Source: Microbacterium sp. SORGH_AS_1204 (lineage in GTDB: Bacteria > Actinomycetota > Actinomycetes > Actinomycetales > Microbacteriaceae). Taken from it: a stretch of 64,000 nt of DNA. Below are positions 35,801 through 43,448 of this stretch, in pieces. The number at the start of each line of letters is the position of its first letter. The stretch's first letter is position 1. A program made the translations under genes and the position numbers. The notes under the pieces are model-generated. The model saw only the letters and a list, made by a program, of their open reading frames with translations, searched no databases and was not told the DNA's origin. The DNA is taken from NCBI RefSeq assembly GCF_030818935.1, contig NZ_JAUTBD010000001.1:1-64000 (forward strand). Reading direction: 5' to 3'.

Positions 35801-36839
35801 CGTGGGCGCGGACCAGTCCGCCACCTTCTGGGTCTACAACAAGGACGACTCGGAGAAGTCGCTCGAGGTGAGAACGCTGGGTGGCGGCACCGCGAAGGTC
35901 ACGGTCAACGGCGTCGAACTCGGCCAGGTCACCGACACCGCCACGATTCCGGCGTTCCTGATCGGAGGGATCAACAAGGTCGAGATCGTCGGCGGCAGCG
36001 GAACCCTCGCCCTGGATCGCATCTCCATCGGCGCATCGGGCGGAAAGCTCGCCGCGCAGACGATCGAAGCCGAGGCCGGCGTGCTGGCCGGCACGACGAA
36101 GGTGCAGAACCTCTCGCTCGCGAGCGGCGGCAAAGCGGTCGTCGCAATCGGCGGGGCCCAGAACAACGGCAACACCCTCACCCACACGGTGACGGTCGCG
36201 CAGGCGGGTATGTACGCGATGACGGTGCGCTACTCGAACGAGGAGCAGTCCCCGGCGTCGCACTACAACCCCGACCCGGTCGCGCGCCGCGCCGACGTGT
36301 CGGTGAACGGCGGTCCCGTCCAGCGGGTGCTCTTCCCGCAGAGCTACAACGCGAACCAGTTCTGGGACCTGACCGTTCCCGTGCAGCTGAAAGCCGGCGC
36401 CAACACCGTCTCGTTCGCGTCGAAGGAGGCGCCGGACTTCAACGGCACCACCTTCATCTCGCAGCGCTTCCCCACCCTGGGGCTGCGCTCGCAGTGGGCA
36501 CCCAACCTCGACAAGCTGACCTTCACCGCGATGAAGCCGGCGGCGCCGGCGCCCGCCCTGAAAGTGGATGCCACGGCATCCTCCCGCAAGATCGCGGGCA
36601 AGGCGTACGTCGCCGTCACCGCCGTCAACCGGTCGGCGGTGCCGGTGCGGATCGACATCGTCACGGCCTACGGCAAGAAGACCTTCGCCGAGGTCCGGCC
36701 CGGCCAGACCGTCAGCGCGATCGTCAACTCCACGAGGGCGACGATCCCCGCCGGCACGGCCACCGTGACGGCCACGGCAACGGTCGACGGAACGAAGACC
36801 ACGTCGACCGTCGAGGCGCCGTACAACGCACAGAACTGA
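32892..36839 (+). CDS. secreted clan-A (GH39-like) glycosidase with LamG, CBM-like domains and Cys-less C-terminal module
   Basis: The protein has 1315 residues. The ATG at 32892 follows GAGGA; the signal peptide ends SASAA near 40. Order: LamG-like (45-265), Ig-like (280-350), a TIM-barrel glycosidase (about 355-675), three beta-sandwich CBM35/CBM6-like domains (785-935, 945-1055, 1060-1215) and a C-terminal module related to the other six secreted proteins. PFNEPEG (Glu near 479) fits the acid/base and NVNEYAF (Glu near 595) the nucleophile of clan GH-A, nearest in look to GH39. The C-terminal module has Lys where the others have Cys (SSRKIAGK) and ends YNAQN without the terminal Cys. Its control by family B operators also sets it apart. 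A GH39 role in releasing galactosyl-arabinose from arabinogalactan protein is possible but unproven. Confidence 0.75.
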   Translation: MRSSPRLASRKPIAAVTAGLAVAALAIGQPALPDSASAAAPAATADHLILDYDFDGAAALTATIEDTSGDGRDGTLINPGSAKLVDRPGGGKALRLSGGERTSTTAPYVTVPAGLFKDLQGATISSWVKWEGSAVFEWLYVLGKNRDSATFYTPKFEDGVARSSAKPATNGQEVGARAATALPADEWHLVTTTLDRDNVIFYLDGLEVSRTDVGIDVAQALYGATSPNSGYIGQPFWTGAHPFFAGAVDDFQVYDTVLSPQQVRDLAGASAPTITELRETTTQTRTTVGTAPTLPGVRAMFSDGQERLALVTWEAVPASAYARRGSFTVNGVVDGTTTAVTATVRVITPGELSIDAADRTGAFMGGASGTLYGLYGPGLPSNNLIDGIQLRTVSTKAQDGPQHPGADALEVVKPLADSSDGDVYIYMTDINRGFPYQVPGNNGAEKTAWYKQSVIDQAKQVAQLPAEYQDNIVFVPFNEPEGNMYGGGTENFWGYSWLDNPDKFFAAWDDFYRAIKAELPDARIAGPNTSILYNQVEGFMKHAVANDTVPEVVTWHELSDPATIRSSVARYRTWEKGFFAGTKWEGKQLPINVNEYAFNYHTSVPAQMIQWISAVEDSKIDADIAYWNIDGNLSDSAVEANRGNGQWWLLNAYGNMTGDTVRVTPPQPDVSYTLQGVATIDDTTQQVKALIGGSTGAQKVFIDNLPSYVGSAAHVLIRDIRWTGQIGDSAEPQTVKEYDAPVENGTLELGFGEGDLPALGKDSAYEIVVTPGTDTTSPSVPSVSWRGVYEAEAAPHTGAPYYNNGPEGSPRDVAKFYTSGERNVGGIETDSTLALNFEVDVPQAGTYDLSVLANAYNKEARNEAQGPVNMFLRVNGAAEQEIYADLGYKWVVWDHTDTEVALNAGKNTITLAARSLDGTKATTGAAIIDKIDVTLPNAAYTPLYEAENAVLRGAAPAYDRGGVSGSGYVAVGADQSATFWVYNKDDSEKSLEVRTLGGGTAKVTVNGVELGQVTDTATIPAFLIGGINKVEIVGGSGTLALDRISIGASGGKLAAQTIEAEAGVLAGTTKVQNLSLASGGKAVVAIGGAQNNGNTLTHTVTVAQAGMYAMTVRYSNEEQSPASHYNPDPVARRADVSVNGGPVQRVLFPQSYNANQFWDLTVPVQLKAGANTVSFASKEAPDFNGTTFISQRFPTLGLRSQWAPNLDKLTFTAMKPAAPAPALKVDATASSRKIAGKAYVAVTAVNRSAVPVRIDIVTAYGKKTFAEVRPGQTVSAIVNSTRATIPAGTATVTATATVDGTKTTSTVEAPYNAQN

Positions 36840-36844
36840 TCACC

Positions 36845-36877
36845 GTGGGGAGGGGGCCGTCGACGCCCTCTCCCCAC
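36845..36877 (+). terminator. terminator after the TIM-barrel glycosidase gene
   Basis: The stem GTGGGGAGGG...CCCTCTCCCCAC begins 5 bases after the stop. It closes the arabinose locus; no T tract follows. Confidence 0.78.
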
Positions 36878-36912
36878 CGATCCTGCGCGGCCGCTGGACG
36901 ACGTGTCACGGT

Positions 36913-37027
36913 CGCTCGCCGACGCGTGACGTGGACCGGGGGTCCGGTCGGCGAGCGCGATCATCTCCTTTCGCCGACGCGACGTCGAATCGATTACCCC
37001 GCATGACAGGTCGTTACCGGCCGTAAC
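36913..37027 (+). promoter_or_regulatory. structured control region before metQNI
   Basis: CGCTCGCCGA (36913-36922) pairs with TCGGCGAGCG (36948-36957), enclosing an inner GGACC/GGTCC hairpin. Further on, GTTACCGGCCGTAAC (37013-37027) is a 15-base palindrome about 44 bases before the metQ start, a likely repressor site. I could not fit a SAM riboswitch consensus to this region. Confidence 0.45.
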
Positions 37028-37070
37028 GCCTCGACTTCGGCATCCGCCCCGCCCATGATGATGTGGAGCC

Positions 37071-37970
37071 ATGACTTCACGCCGCACCGCACGCCTGGCC
37101 ACGATCCTCGGCGCCTCCACCGCAGCCCTCCTTCTCGCCCTGACCGGGTGCGCCGGGGGAGCGGCATCCGATGACTCGACCCGCATCGTCCTCGGCGCCG
37201 ACGACGGCAACGAGGCGCACTGGACGGTGCTGAAGCAGAAGCTCGCCGACGAGGGCATCGAGCTCGAGGTGCGCACGATCAACGACGGCGTGCAGCTCAA
37301 CCAGGGCGTGCAGGACGGCGAGCTCGACGTGAACCTCTTCCAGCACCTGATCTACCTCTCGCAGTTCAACGTCGAGAACAACGGCACGCTCGTGCCCGTC
37401 GGAGCCACCGCGGTCTACCCCCTCGCGCTGTACTCGGAGCAGTACACCGACGTGAAGGACCTCCCCGAGGGCGCGACCGTCGCCATTCCGAACAACCCCA
37501 CCAACCTCGCGCGCGGTCTGCTGAACCTCCAGACCGCGGGTCTGCTGACGCTGAAGGACGGCGGCACCGCCCTCTCGACGCCCGCCGACATCGAGACCAC
37601 CAAGATCAAGCTGCTGCAGGTCGACACCAACCAGACCGTCACCGCGCTCAAGGACGGCAGCGCCCAGGCCGCGATCGTCAACAACACGCAGGCGCAGAAG
37701 GGCGGGCTCGGCGACGAGCTCATCATCTTCAAGGAAGACCTCGACAACCCGCAGCTCGCGCCGTACATCAACGCCTTCGTCACCCGTGACGACAAGAAGG
37801 ACGACCCCCGCTGGGCGAAGCTCGTCGCCGCCTACCACTCGCCCGAGGTCGAGGCCGCGGTCACCGAGCTGAACCAGGGCAACCTGCAGTTCAAGACGGA
37901 ATGGACCGGCGCGCAGCTGCAGGACGAGCTGACCAGCCTCGAAGACGCCCTCAAGGCCCAGAACGGATGA
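37071..37970 (+). CDS. metQ: methionine ABC importer binding lipoprotein
   Basis: This 299-residue NlpA/MetQ-family lipoprotein has lipobox LTGC near residue 27 and begins at the ATG at 37071. Family motifs include DVNLFQH and IPNNPTNLARGL. It binds methionine outside the membrane and delivers it to MetNI. Its stop overlaps the metN start in ATGA, giving a three-gene coupled operon. The upstream palindrome may be its operator. Confidence 0.95.
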   Translation: MTSRRTARLATILGASTAALLLALTGCAGGAASDDSTRIVLGADDGNEAHWTVLKQKLADEGIELEVRTINDGVQLNQGVQDGELDVNLFQHLIYLSQFNVENNGTLVPVGATAVYPLALYSEQYTDVKDLPEGATVAIPNNPTNLARGLLNLQTAGLLTLKDGGTALSTPADIETTKIKLLQVDTNQTVTALKDGSAQAAIVNNTQAQKGGLGDELIIFKEDLDNPQLAPYINAFVTRDDKKDDPRWAKLVAAYHSPEVEAAVTELNQGNLQFKTEWTGAQLQDELTSLEDALKAQNG

Positions 37971-38995
37971 CCGCGGTCATCGAGCTGCGGGGGGTCACGA
38001 AGAGCTTCCGCACCGATCGCCGCACCTCCTCCACCGCTGTCGACGACGTGTCGCTGACGGTGGAGGAGGGGTCGATCGTCGGGGTCATCGGCTACTCCGG
38101 CGCCGGCAAGTCCACGCTCGTGCGCTTGCTCAACGGCCTCGAGCAGCCCACATCGGGCACCGTCGAGGTGCTGGGCGTGAACGTGGGGGATGCCACCGAG
38201 GCGAAGCTGCGCGACCTGCGGCGCCGCGTCGGCATGATCTTCCAGCAGTTCAATCTCTTCTCGTCGCGCACGGTCGCGGCGAACGTCGCGTACCCGCTGA
38301 AGGTCGCCGGCTGGAAGAAGGCCGACCGCGACAAGCGGGTCGCCGAGCTGCTCGACTTCGTCGGCATCGGCGACAAGGCGAAACAGTACCCGCGGCGCCT
38401 GTCGGGCGGCCAGAAGCAGCGCGTCGGCATCGCCCGAGCGATCGCCACCGACCCGCGCATCCTGCTCGCCGACGAGGCGACGAGCGCGCTCGACCCGCAG
38501 ACCACGGCCGAGGTACTCGACCTGCTGCGCGAGATCAACCGACGCCTCGGCATCACCATCGTCGTGATCACGCATCAGATCTCGATCGTGCACGAGCTGT
38601 GCGACCAGGTCATCGTGATGGAGGGCGGCCGCGTCGTCGACAGCGGCGACACGTATCGCGTCTTCGCGCACCCGCGCGCCGAGCTGACCAAGCGTTTCGT
38701 CGCCGCCGTGACCCAGGGCGTGCCGTCGGGCGAGGCACTGACGGCGCTCGCCGCGGGCGGCGGCGACCTCGTCAGCGTCGAGGTGAACGAGTTCACGAGC
38801 GAGGACGTCTCCGAGGTGTTCCACCGCCACGGCGCGCGCCACTCCGTCGTCTACGGCGGGGTCACCGACGTGCTCGGCAAGCAGCTCGGCACCCTCACCT
38901 ACCGCGTGCACGCCGAGAACCTGGACGCCATCGTGGCCGAGCTGCGCGCCCACACCGACGTCGTGCTTCCCAACGCCGCGGAGGTGCGCGCGTGA
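37967..38995 (+). CDS. metN: methionine ABC importer ATPase
   Basis: This 342-residue ATPase has Walker A GYSGAGKST, signature LSGGQKQR, Walker B ILLADEATSALD and the switch His in VITHQ. A C-terminal NIL/ACT-like domain (about 265-342), typical of MetN and used for methionine feedback inhibition, is present. The ATG at 37967 is fixed by overlap with the metQ stop. Confidence 0.96.
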   Translation: MTAVIELRGVTKSFRTDRRTSSTAVDDVSLTVEEGSIVGVIGYSGAGKSTLVRLLNGLEQPTSGTVEVLGVNVGDATEAKLRDLRRRVGMIFQQFNLFSSRTVAANVAYPLKVAGWKKADRDKRVAELLDFVGIGDKAKQYPRRLSGGQKQRVGIARAIATDPRILLADEATSALDPQTTAEVLDLLREINRRLGITIVVITHQISIVHELCDQVIVMEGGRVVDSGDTYRVFAHPRAELTKRFVAAVTQGVPSGEALTALAAGGGDLVSVEVNEFTSEDVSEVFHRHGARHSVVYGGVTDVLGKQLGTLTYRVHAENLDAIVAELRAHTDVVLPNAAEVRA

Positions 38996-39651
38996 ACAAG
39001 TGGGACACCCTCACCCCGGTGCTGCTGCAGTCCATCGGCGAGACGGTCTACATGGTGGCCGTGTCGCTGCTCATCTCGGGCGTCGCGGGTCTCGTCATCG
39101 GCGCACTGCTCTACGCCACCCGGCCCGGCAACCTGTTCGAGAACCGCGTGGTCTTTGCCGTCGCGAACCTCGTGATCAACGTCATCCGCCCGATCCCGTT
39201 CATCATCTTCCTCACCGCCGTGGCCCCGGTCACGCGCGCGGTGACCGGGACGACCCTGGGGACGGATGCCGCGATCGTGCCGATCACGATCATGGCCACG
39301 GTCGTGATCGCCCGCGTCGTCGAGCAGAATCTCGTCGCGGTCGATCCGGGCACCGTCGAGGCCGCCCGGGCCGTGGGGGCCCGCCGCATCGGCGTGCTGT
39401 TCGGCGTCGTCATCCCGGAGGCTCTGGCACCGCTCATCCTCGGCTACACGTTCATGTTCATCGCGGTGGTCGACATGTCGGCGATGGCGGGCTACATCGG
39501 CGGCGGCGGGCTCGGCAACTTCGCCATCATCTACGGGTACCAGCAGTTCAATCAGCAGGCGACGTGGGTGACCGTGGCGATCATCGTCGTGATCGTGCAG
39601 GCCGGCCAGCTGCTCGGCAACGCCCTGGCCCACCGCATCCTGCGCCGCTGA
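38992..39651 (+). CDS. metI: methionine ABC importer permease
   Basis: This 219-residue permease has five membrane segments and the MetI motif EAARAVGARRIGVLFGVVIPEAL. It begins with GTG at 38992, overlapping the metN stop in GTGA. Length and order metQ-metN-metI match the family. Confidence 0.96.
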   Translation: MNKWDTLTPVLLQSIGETVYMVAVSLLISGVAGLVIGALLYATRPGNLFENRVVFAVANLVINVIRPIPFIIFLTAVAPVTRAVTGTTLGTDAAIVPITIMATVVIARVVEQNLVAVDPGTVEAARAVGARRIGVLFGVVIPEALAPLILGYTFMFIAVVDMSAMAGYIGGGGLGNFAIIYGYQQFNQQATWVTVAIIVVIVQAGQLLGNALAHRILRR

Positions 39652-39752
39652 CCTCTCGTGCGGGGGACGTTCAGGGGCACCTGTATGGGGCGTCCTGCCG
39701 GTGTCGGGGGTCTGTGTCATACTCAGGCGACGATTCTGGGAGGTGGGCCGCG

Positions 39753-40372
39753 GTGTCGTTTTCGATCGAGCTCGCCGCAACGCTGTCGGGTGCTTCTGTC
39801 GCGCAACTCCGCCGTTGGCGTGCCACCGATCTCCTCCGCCCTGAGATCCATGACAGTCGTCCCGCGGTGTATTCGTTCCGGGATGTTGTCGCCTTGCGCT
39901 CGTTCGTTCGGCTACGCGATGCGGTCCCCCTTCAGAGGATCCGCAAGGCCATCGGAAACCTTACGAGCGTAGATGAGCTCACGGAACATCCCGGTTCGTA
40001 CACGTTCGGGACGGACGGTCAAACGGTTGCCGTCCTGACTGAGGATGGCTTGATCGATCTCGTGAAGAAGCCCGGGCAGTCCGTTGTCGCTTCGCTTGCC
40101 GAGATCTTTCAGCCGTTCACAACGGTGCGAGGCCGCGACGTTCCGGACTTCCTGCGCCCTCGTGACCACCTCTCAGTCGATCCTCGTCGGGCCGGGGGCT
40201 TCCGACGATTGCGGGGACGCGACTGCCTTACGAGAATGTGGCTGCTCTTGTACGCACGGGTCAGGTGCCATACGACCAGGTCGAGCGTTTCTACCCCGGC
40301 GTGACGCCGGACGCAGTGCAGGATGCGGTCGATTTCGACCGCTCCGTCCGGAGCCATCTCCGCGCCTCATGA
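39753..40372 (+). pseudogene. MerR-like/DUF433 antitoxin gene with a one-base frameshift
   Basis: From a GTG at 39753 (GGGAGGTG upstream) the frame encodes a MerR-like head (QLRRWRATDLLRPEI, then SFRDVVALRSFVRLR) and a central domain. Near 40200-40203 the frame breaks. The next base frame continues the expected DUF433 tail (PTIAGTRLPYENVAALV to HLRAS) and stops at 40370-40372, overlapping the downstream start in ATGA. One missing C in the run TTCC-GACG restores a 207-residue protein. It is either a real inactivating deletion or a sequencing error. The region is visibly lower in GC than its surroundings, which suggests transfer. Confidence 0.75.
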
Positions 40373-40821
40373 AGTTCTTCCTCGATGAGAACTTTCCCCC
40401 TCTCGTGGCGGAAGCGCTTGTCGCGGTTTATGGGACGCTTCACGAGTTCGCCTCCGCTTATAGCGACCGCGCACGCTATGTCTCCGTTCTCGACCCCGAG
40501 CTCATGCCGATGGTCAGCGAAGCCGGGTTTCACGCCATAGTGACCTTGGACCGGCAGCAGCTACGGAGGCACGAGGAGAGAAAGGCCATCTTCGACGCCA
40601 GGCTTCACTGGATCGGTCTCACGATGAACGGGCCTGCGGGGCCGGATGGCATCGCTTGGCTCACCTCTTCCCTGCTCGCCGCGTTGCCACACTTGCTTGA
40701 TCACTATCCGAGCGGTCCTCAGGTCTATCGCCTGAAAGGTGCACCGAACCAGGCCGGTCAAGTGATGAAGGCCACCCCGGTCTGGAACGACCAGCTAGAG
40801 CGTCTCTACGGAGCCGGCTGA
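40369..40821 (+). CDS. PIN-like toxin (DUF5615-type) of a toxin-antitoxin pair
   Basis: This 150-residue protein begins MKFFLDENFPPLVAEAL, the acidic N-terminal signature of DUF5615 PIN-like proteins, with later acidic residues near FHAIVTLDRQQL. The ATG at 40369 overlaps the stop of the antitoxin tail, the usual translational coupling. It is expected to be an RNase-type toxin neutralised by the upstream protein. GC content is lower than in the neighbours. With the antitoxin frame broken, persistence of an intact toxin frame is puzzling. Confidence 0.72.
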   Translation: MKFFLDENFPPLVAEALVAVYGTLHEFASAYSDRARYVSVLDPELMPMVSEAGFHAIVTLDRQQLRRHEERKAIFDARLHWIGLTMNGPAGPDGIAWLTSSLLAALPHLLDHYPSGPQVYRLKGAPNQAGQVMKATPVWNDQLERLYGAG

Positions 40822-40933
40822 GATCTCAGTCGTTCGGTGCGCTCACCGACGGTCTCCGGGGCGGGCGTAAGGGGCAACCGCATCGTCGACAGGTGACGGC
40901 TGCGCCCCCGGCATCCCCGCCTACCCTCAGAGG

Positions 40934-41350
40934 GTGAGCATCGTCCGCACCCTCGCCCGCTGGCTGCTCGGTGCCGCGCTGGTGTTCACCGGCACCGCGC
41001 ACCTCACCTTCGCGCGCGACGATTTCGTCGCTCAGGTGCCGTCATGGCTCCCGTTTCCGGTCGACGTCACCGTCGTGGCATCCGGGGTCGTCGAGATCGC
41101 GCTCGGCCTCGCCCTCCTCGTGCTCGGTCGCTTCCGTGTGGCGGTGGGCTGGATCGTCGCGGCCTTCTTCGTCGCGATCTTCCCCGGCAACATCGAGCAA
41201 TTCGTGCGGGGGACCGACGCCTTCGGCCTCGACACCGATCTCGCCCGCGGCATCCGTCTGCTCTTCCAGCCCCTGCTGATGATCTGGGCGTTGTGGTCGA
41301 CCGGGGCGTGGAAGGCGTGGCGGGGGCGACGACGAGCCCGCGGGCGCTGA
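40934..41350 (+). CDS. DoxX-like four-helix membrane protein
   Basis: This 138-residue protein has four apolar segments (about 5-25, 45-65, 70-90, 108-128) and the DoxX-like motif FTGTAHLTFARDDF near the first helix. The start is a GTG at 40934. DoxX-family proteins are linked to redox and membrane processes, but a specific role cannot be read here. It stands alone between the toxin gene and the zinc cluster. Confidence 0.8.
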   Translation: MSIVRTLARWLLGAALVFTGTAHLTFARDDFVAQVPSWLPFPVDVTVVASGVVEIALGLALLVLGRFRVAVGWIVAAFFVAIFPGNIEQFVRGTDAFGLDTDLARGIRLLFQPLLMIWALWSTGAWKAWRGRRRARGR

Positions 41351-41362
41351 GCCGCGGCCGTG

Positions 41363-41478
41363 CGCTGATCTGCGCGGCAGCGGACGCCGAGGGCCCCGGG
41401 CGCTGATCCGCGCGGCGTTTCACGCTGCGGGCGCCGACAGCTGAACTGCGCGGCGGTCGACGCCGCGGGTGCCGACGG
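41363..41478. repeat. three degenerate 38-39 bp tandem repeats
   Basis: Units beginning CGCTGATC/GCTGAACTG occur at 41363, 41401 and 41440, each followed by GCGCGGC and a CGCCGCGGG-like segment. They fill most of the gap before the zinc operon promoter and do not appear to code. Confidence 0.6.
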
Positions 41479-41578
41479 CGAGATGTCGATTCGCCCACGC
41501 CGGTGTCGGCGCCGGCCGCCCACCGCGTGGCGGGGAGGGCGTCTTGCTGAGAACATCGTTTGGCTTGCCGGCTGAGTT

Positions 41579-41593
41579 TGAGAACGATTATCA
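41579..41593 (+). promoter_or_regulatory. Zur box of the znuACB operon
   Basis: TGAGAACGATTATCA is a 7-1-7 inverted repeat close to the Zur consensus of actinobacteria. It lies 20 bases before the znuA start. A weaker relative (TGAGAACATCGTTT) lies at about 41548. Zinc-loaded Zur, encoded 2.8 kb downstream, would repress here. Confidence 0.85.
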
Positions 41594-41613
41594 CCAGCGT
41601 TACGGTTGCTCCC

Positions 41614-42636
41614 ATGACCCGTCGCATTCTCGCCCCCGTCGCCCTCGGGGCCGCCTCCGTTCTCGCGCTCGCCGGTTGCGCCGGCGGCGCCCCCGCAGCC
41701 ACCAGCTCCGACGCGTCCGGCGCCGACAAGGTCACCGTCGTGGCATCCACCGACGTCTACGGCTCGATCGCCGAAGCGATCGGTGGCGACTTCGTCGCCG
41801 TCACCTCGATCATCACCTCGCCCACGCAAGACCCGCACGAGTACGAGGCGAGCGCGCAAGACCAGCTCACGCTCAAAGACGCCGGACTCGTCATCGAGAA
41901 CGGCGGCGGGTACGACTCGTTCATGGAGTCGCTCGTCGAGGCCAGCGGCACCACCGCGCCGGTCATCACCGCCGTGGAGTTCAATCACGACTACCCCGGT
42001 GCCGCGTCGCACGACGAGGCGCACGGCGACGAGGCGACCCCCGCGCCGAGCGAGAGCGCCGCAGAAGACGGCCACGACCACGCCGAGGGCGAGGGCCACG
42101 ATCACATCGAGGGCTTCAACGAGCACGTCTGGTACGACCCGCACACCGTCGAAGACCTCGCGAACGATATCGCCGCGCGCCTCGGCGAGCTCGCGCCCGA
42201 CCACGCGGCCGACTTCTCGGCGAACGCCGAGGCCTTCCTCGGCGAGATCGCCGGTCTCGAGGATTCCCTCGGGCAGATCGAGGCCAAGGATGCCGGTGCC
42301 AAGGTCTTCGTGACCGAGCCGGTGCCCGTGTACCTCATCGAGGCCGCCGGGCTCGACAACGCGACCCCCAACGAGTTCAGCGAGTCGGTCGAGGAGGGTC
42401 AGGACGTCCCGCCCGCCACCCTGCTCGAGGCGCTGCAGCTGCTCGATTCGGGCGCGATCAAGGTCATGATCGTCAACCCGCAGACCGGCGGCGCCGAGGT
42501 CACGCAGGTCGAGGACGAAGCCAAGGCCAAGAACATCCCGGTGATCGAGTTCACCGAAACGCTCCCCGAGGGTCAGACTTACATCTCGTGGATGCAGAGC
42601 AACATCACGGCGCTGTCCGACGCGCTGGCGGCGTGA
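41614..42636 (+). CDS. znuA: zinc ABC importer binding lipoprotein
   Basis: This is a 340-residue ZnuA/cluster 9 solute-binding lipoprotein. The ATG at 41614 is chosen because the signal peptide and lipobox LAGC begin there; an ATG at 41560 would place the Zur box inside the gene. A His/Asp-rich loop (HDEAHGDE..., HDHAEGEGHDH) near residues 130-165 and the ligand His in NEHVWYDPHTV mark zinc specificity. It overlaps znuC in GTGA. It captures Zn(II) outside the membrane. Confidence 0.95.
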   Translation: MTRRILAPVALGAASVLALAGCAGGAPAATSSDASGADKVTVVASTDVYGSIAEAIGGDFVAVTSIITSPTQDPHEYEASAQDQLTLKDAGLVIENGGGYDSFMESLVEASGTTAPVITAVEFNHDYPGAASHDEAHGDEATPAPSESAAEDGHDHAEGEGHDHIEGFNEHVWYDPHTVEDLANDIAARLGELAPDHAADFSANAEAFLGEIAGLEDSLGQIEAKDAGAKVFVTEPVPVYLIEAAGLDNATPNEFSESVEEGQDVPPATLLEALQLLDSGAIKVMIVNPQTGGAEVTQVEDEAKAKNIPVIEFTETLPEGQTYISWMQSNITALSDALAA

Positions 42637-43448
42637 CCGCCGCAGCCCCGCTGCGCATCCGCGGCGCCGCCCTCGAGCGGGGCGGCAGAGAGCTCTGGGC
42701 CGGGCTCGACCTCGAGGTCGAGCCCGGCGAGCTCGTCGCGGTGCTCGGGCCCAGCGGCTCGGGCAAGACGACGCTGCTGCGTTCGATCCTCGGCCTCGAG
42801 CGGCTGAGCGCCGGCTCCATCGAGGCGCTCGGTTCGCCGGTGCGTCGCGCGGGCAATCGCCGCATCGGCTACATCCCCCAGCAGCGACCCCTGCCGCGCG
42901 AAACCCCCCTGCGTGGCCGCGACATCGTCGGCCTCGGCGTCGACGGGCACCGGCTGGGGCTCCCGCTCTCGCGCAGGAAAGACCGCGCGCGCATCGACGA
43001 ACTCCTCGAGGCCGTGGGCGCCACCGCCTTCGGAGACCGCCCCGTCGGGCTTCTCTCCGGCGGTGAGCAGCAGCGCCTCCGCGTCGGTCAGGCCCTGGCC
43101 GACGACCCCGCCCTGTTGCTGTGCGACGAGCCGCTGACCAGCCTCGACCTCGCGAACCAACAGGCCGTCGTGCGCCTCATCGACAGGCACCGTCGCGAGC
43201 GCGACGCGGCCGTGCTGTTGGTCACGCACGACATCAACCCCGTGCTCTCGCGGGTCGACCGCATCCTCTACATCGCGCACGGCCGCTTCACCCTCGGCAC
43301 GCCCGACGAGGTGCTGACCACCGAGACGTTGAGTGCCCTCTACGGCGCCCCGGTGTTCGTCGTGCGCGCCGGGGGCCAGCTCATCGTCGTCGGAGCACCG
43401 GATGCCGACGAGGCCCACCACCATCACCACGACGAGGACGACGCATGA
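42633..43448 (+). CDS. znuC: zinc ABC importer ATPase
   Basis: This 271-residue ATPase starts at the GTG at 42633, overlapping the znuA stop. Walker A GPSGSGKTT, signature LSGGEQQR and Walker B LLLCDEPLTSLD are intact. The C-terminus ends in a His/Asp-rich tail (AHHHHHDEDDA), which could bind zinc in the cytosol. It powers ZnuB. Confidence 0.94.
   Translation: MTAAAPLRIRGAALERGGRELWAGLDLEVEPGELVAVLGPSGSGKTTLLRSILGLERLSAGSIEALGSPVRRAGNRRIGYIPQQRPLPRETPLRGRDIVGLGVDGHRLGLPLSRRKDRARIDELLEAVGATAFGDRPVGLLSGGEQQRLRVGQALADDPALLLCDEPLTSLDLANQQAVVRLIDRHRRERDAAVLLVTHDINPVLSRVDRILYIAHGRFTLGTPDEVLTTETLSALYGAPVFVVRAGGQLIVVGAPDADEAHHHHHDEDDA

Noticed and set aside
1703..36839. Sortase (LPXTG), SLH or other known wall anchors on the secreted enzymes
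   Set aside because: No such motifs or C-terminal membrane segments are present; all seven end with the shared module instead.
36913..37070. SAM riboswitch upstream of metQ
   Set aside because: I could not find the conserved core of SAM-I or SAM-IV; only a simple hairpin and a palindrome are evident.
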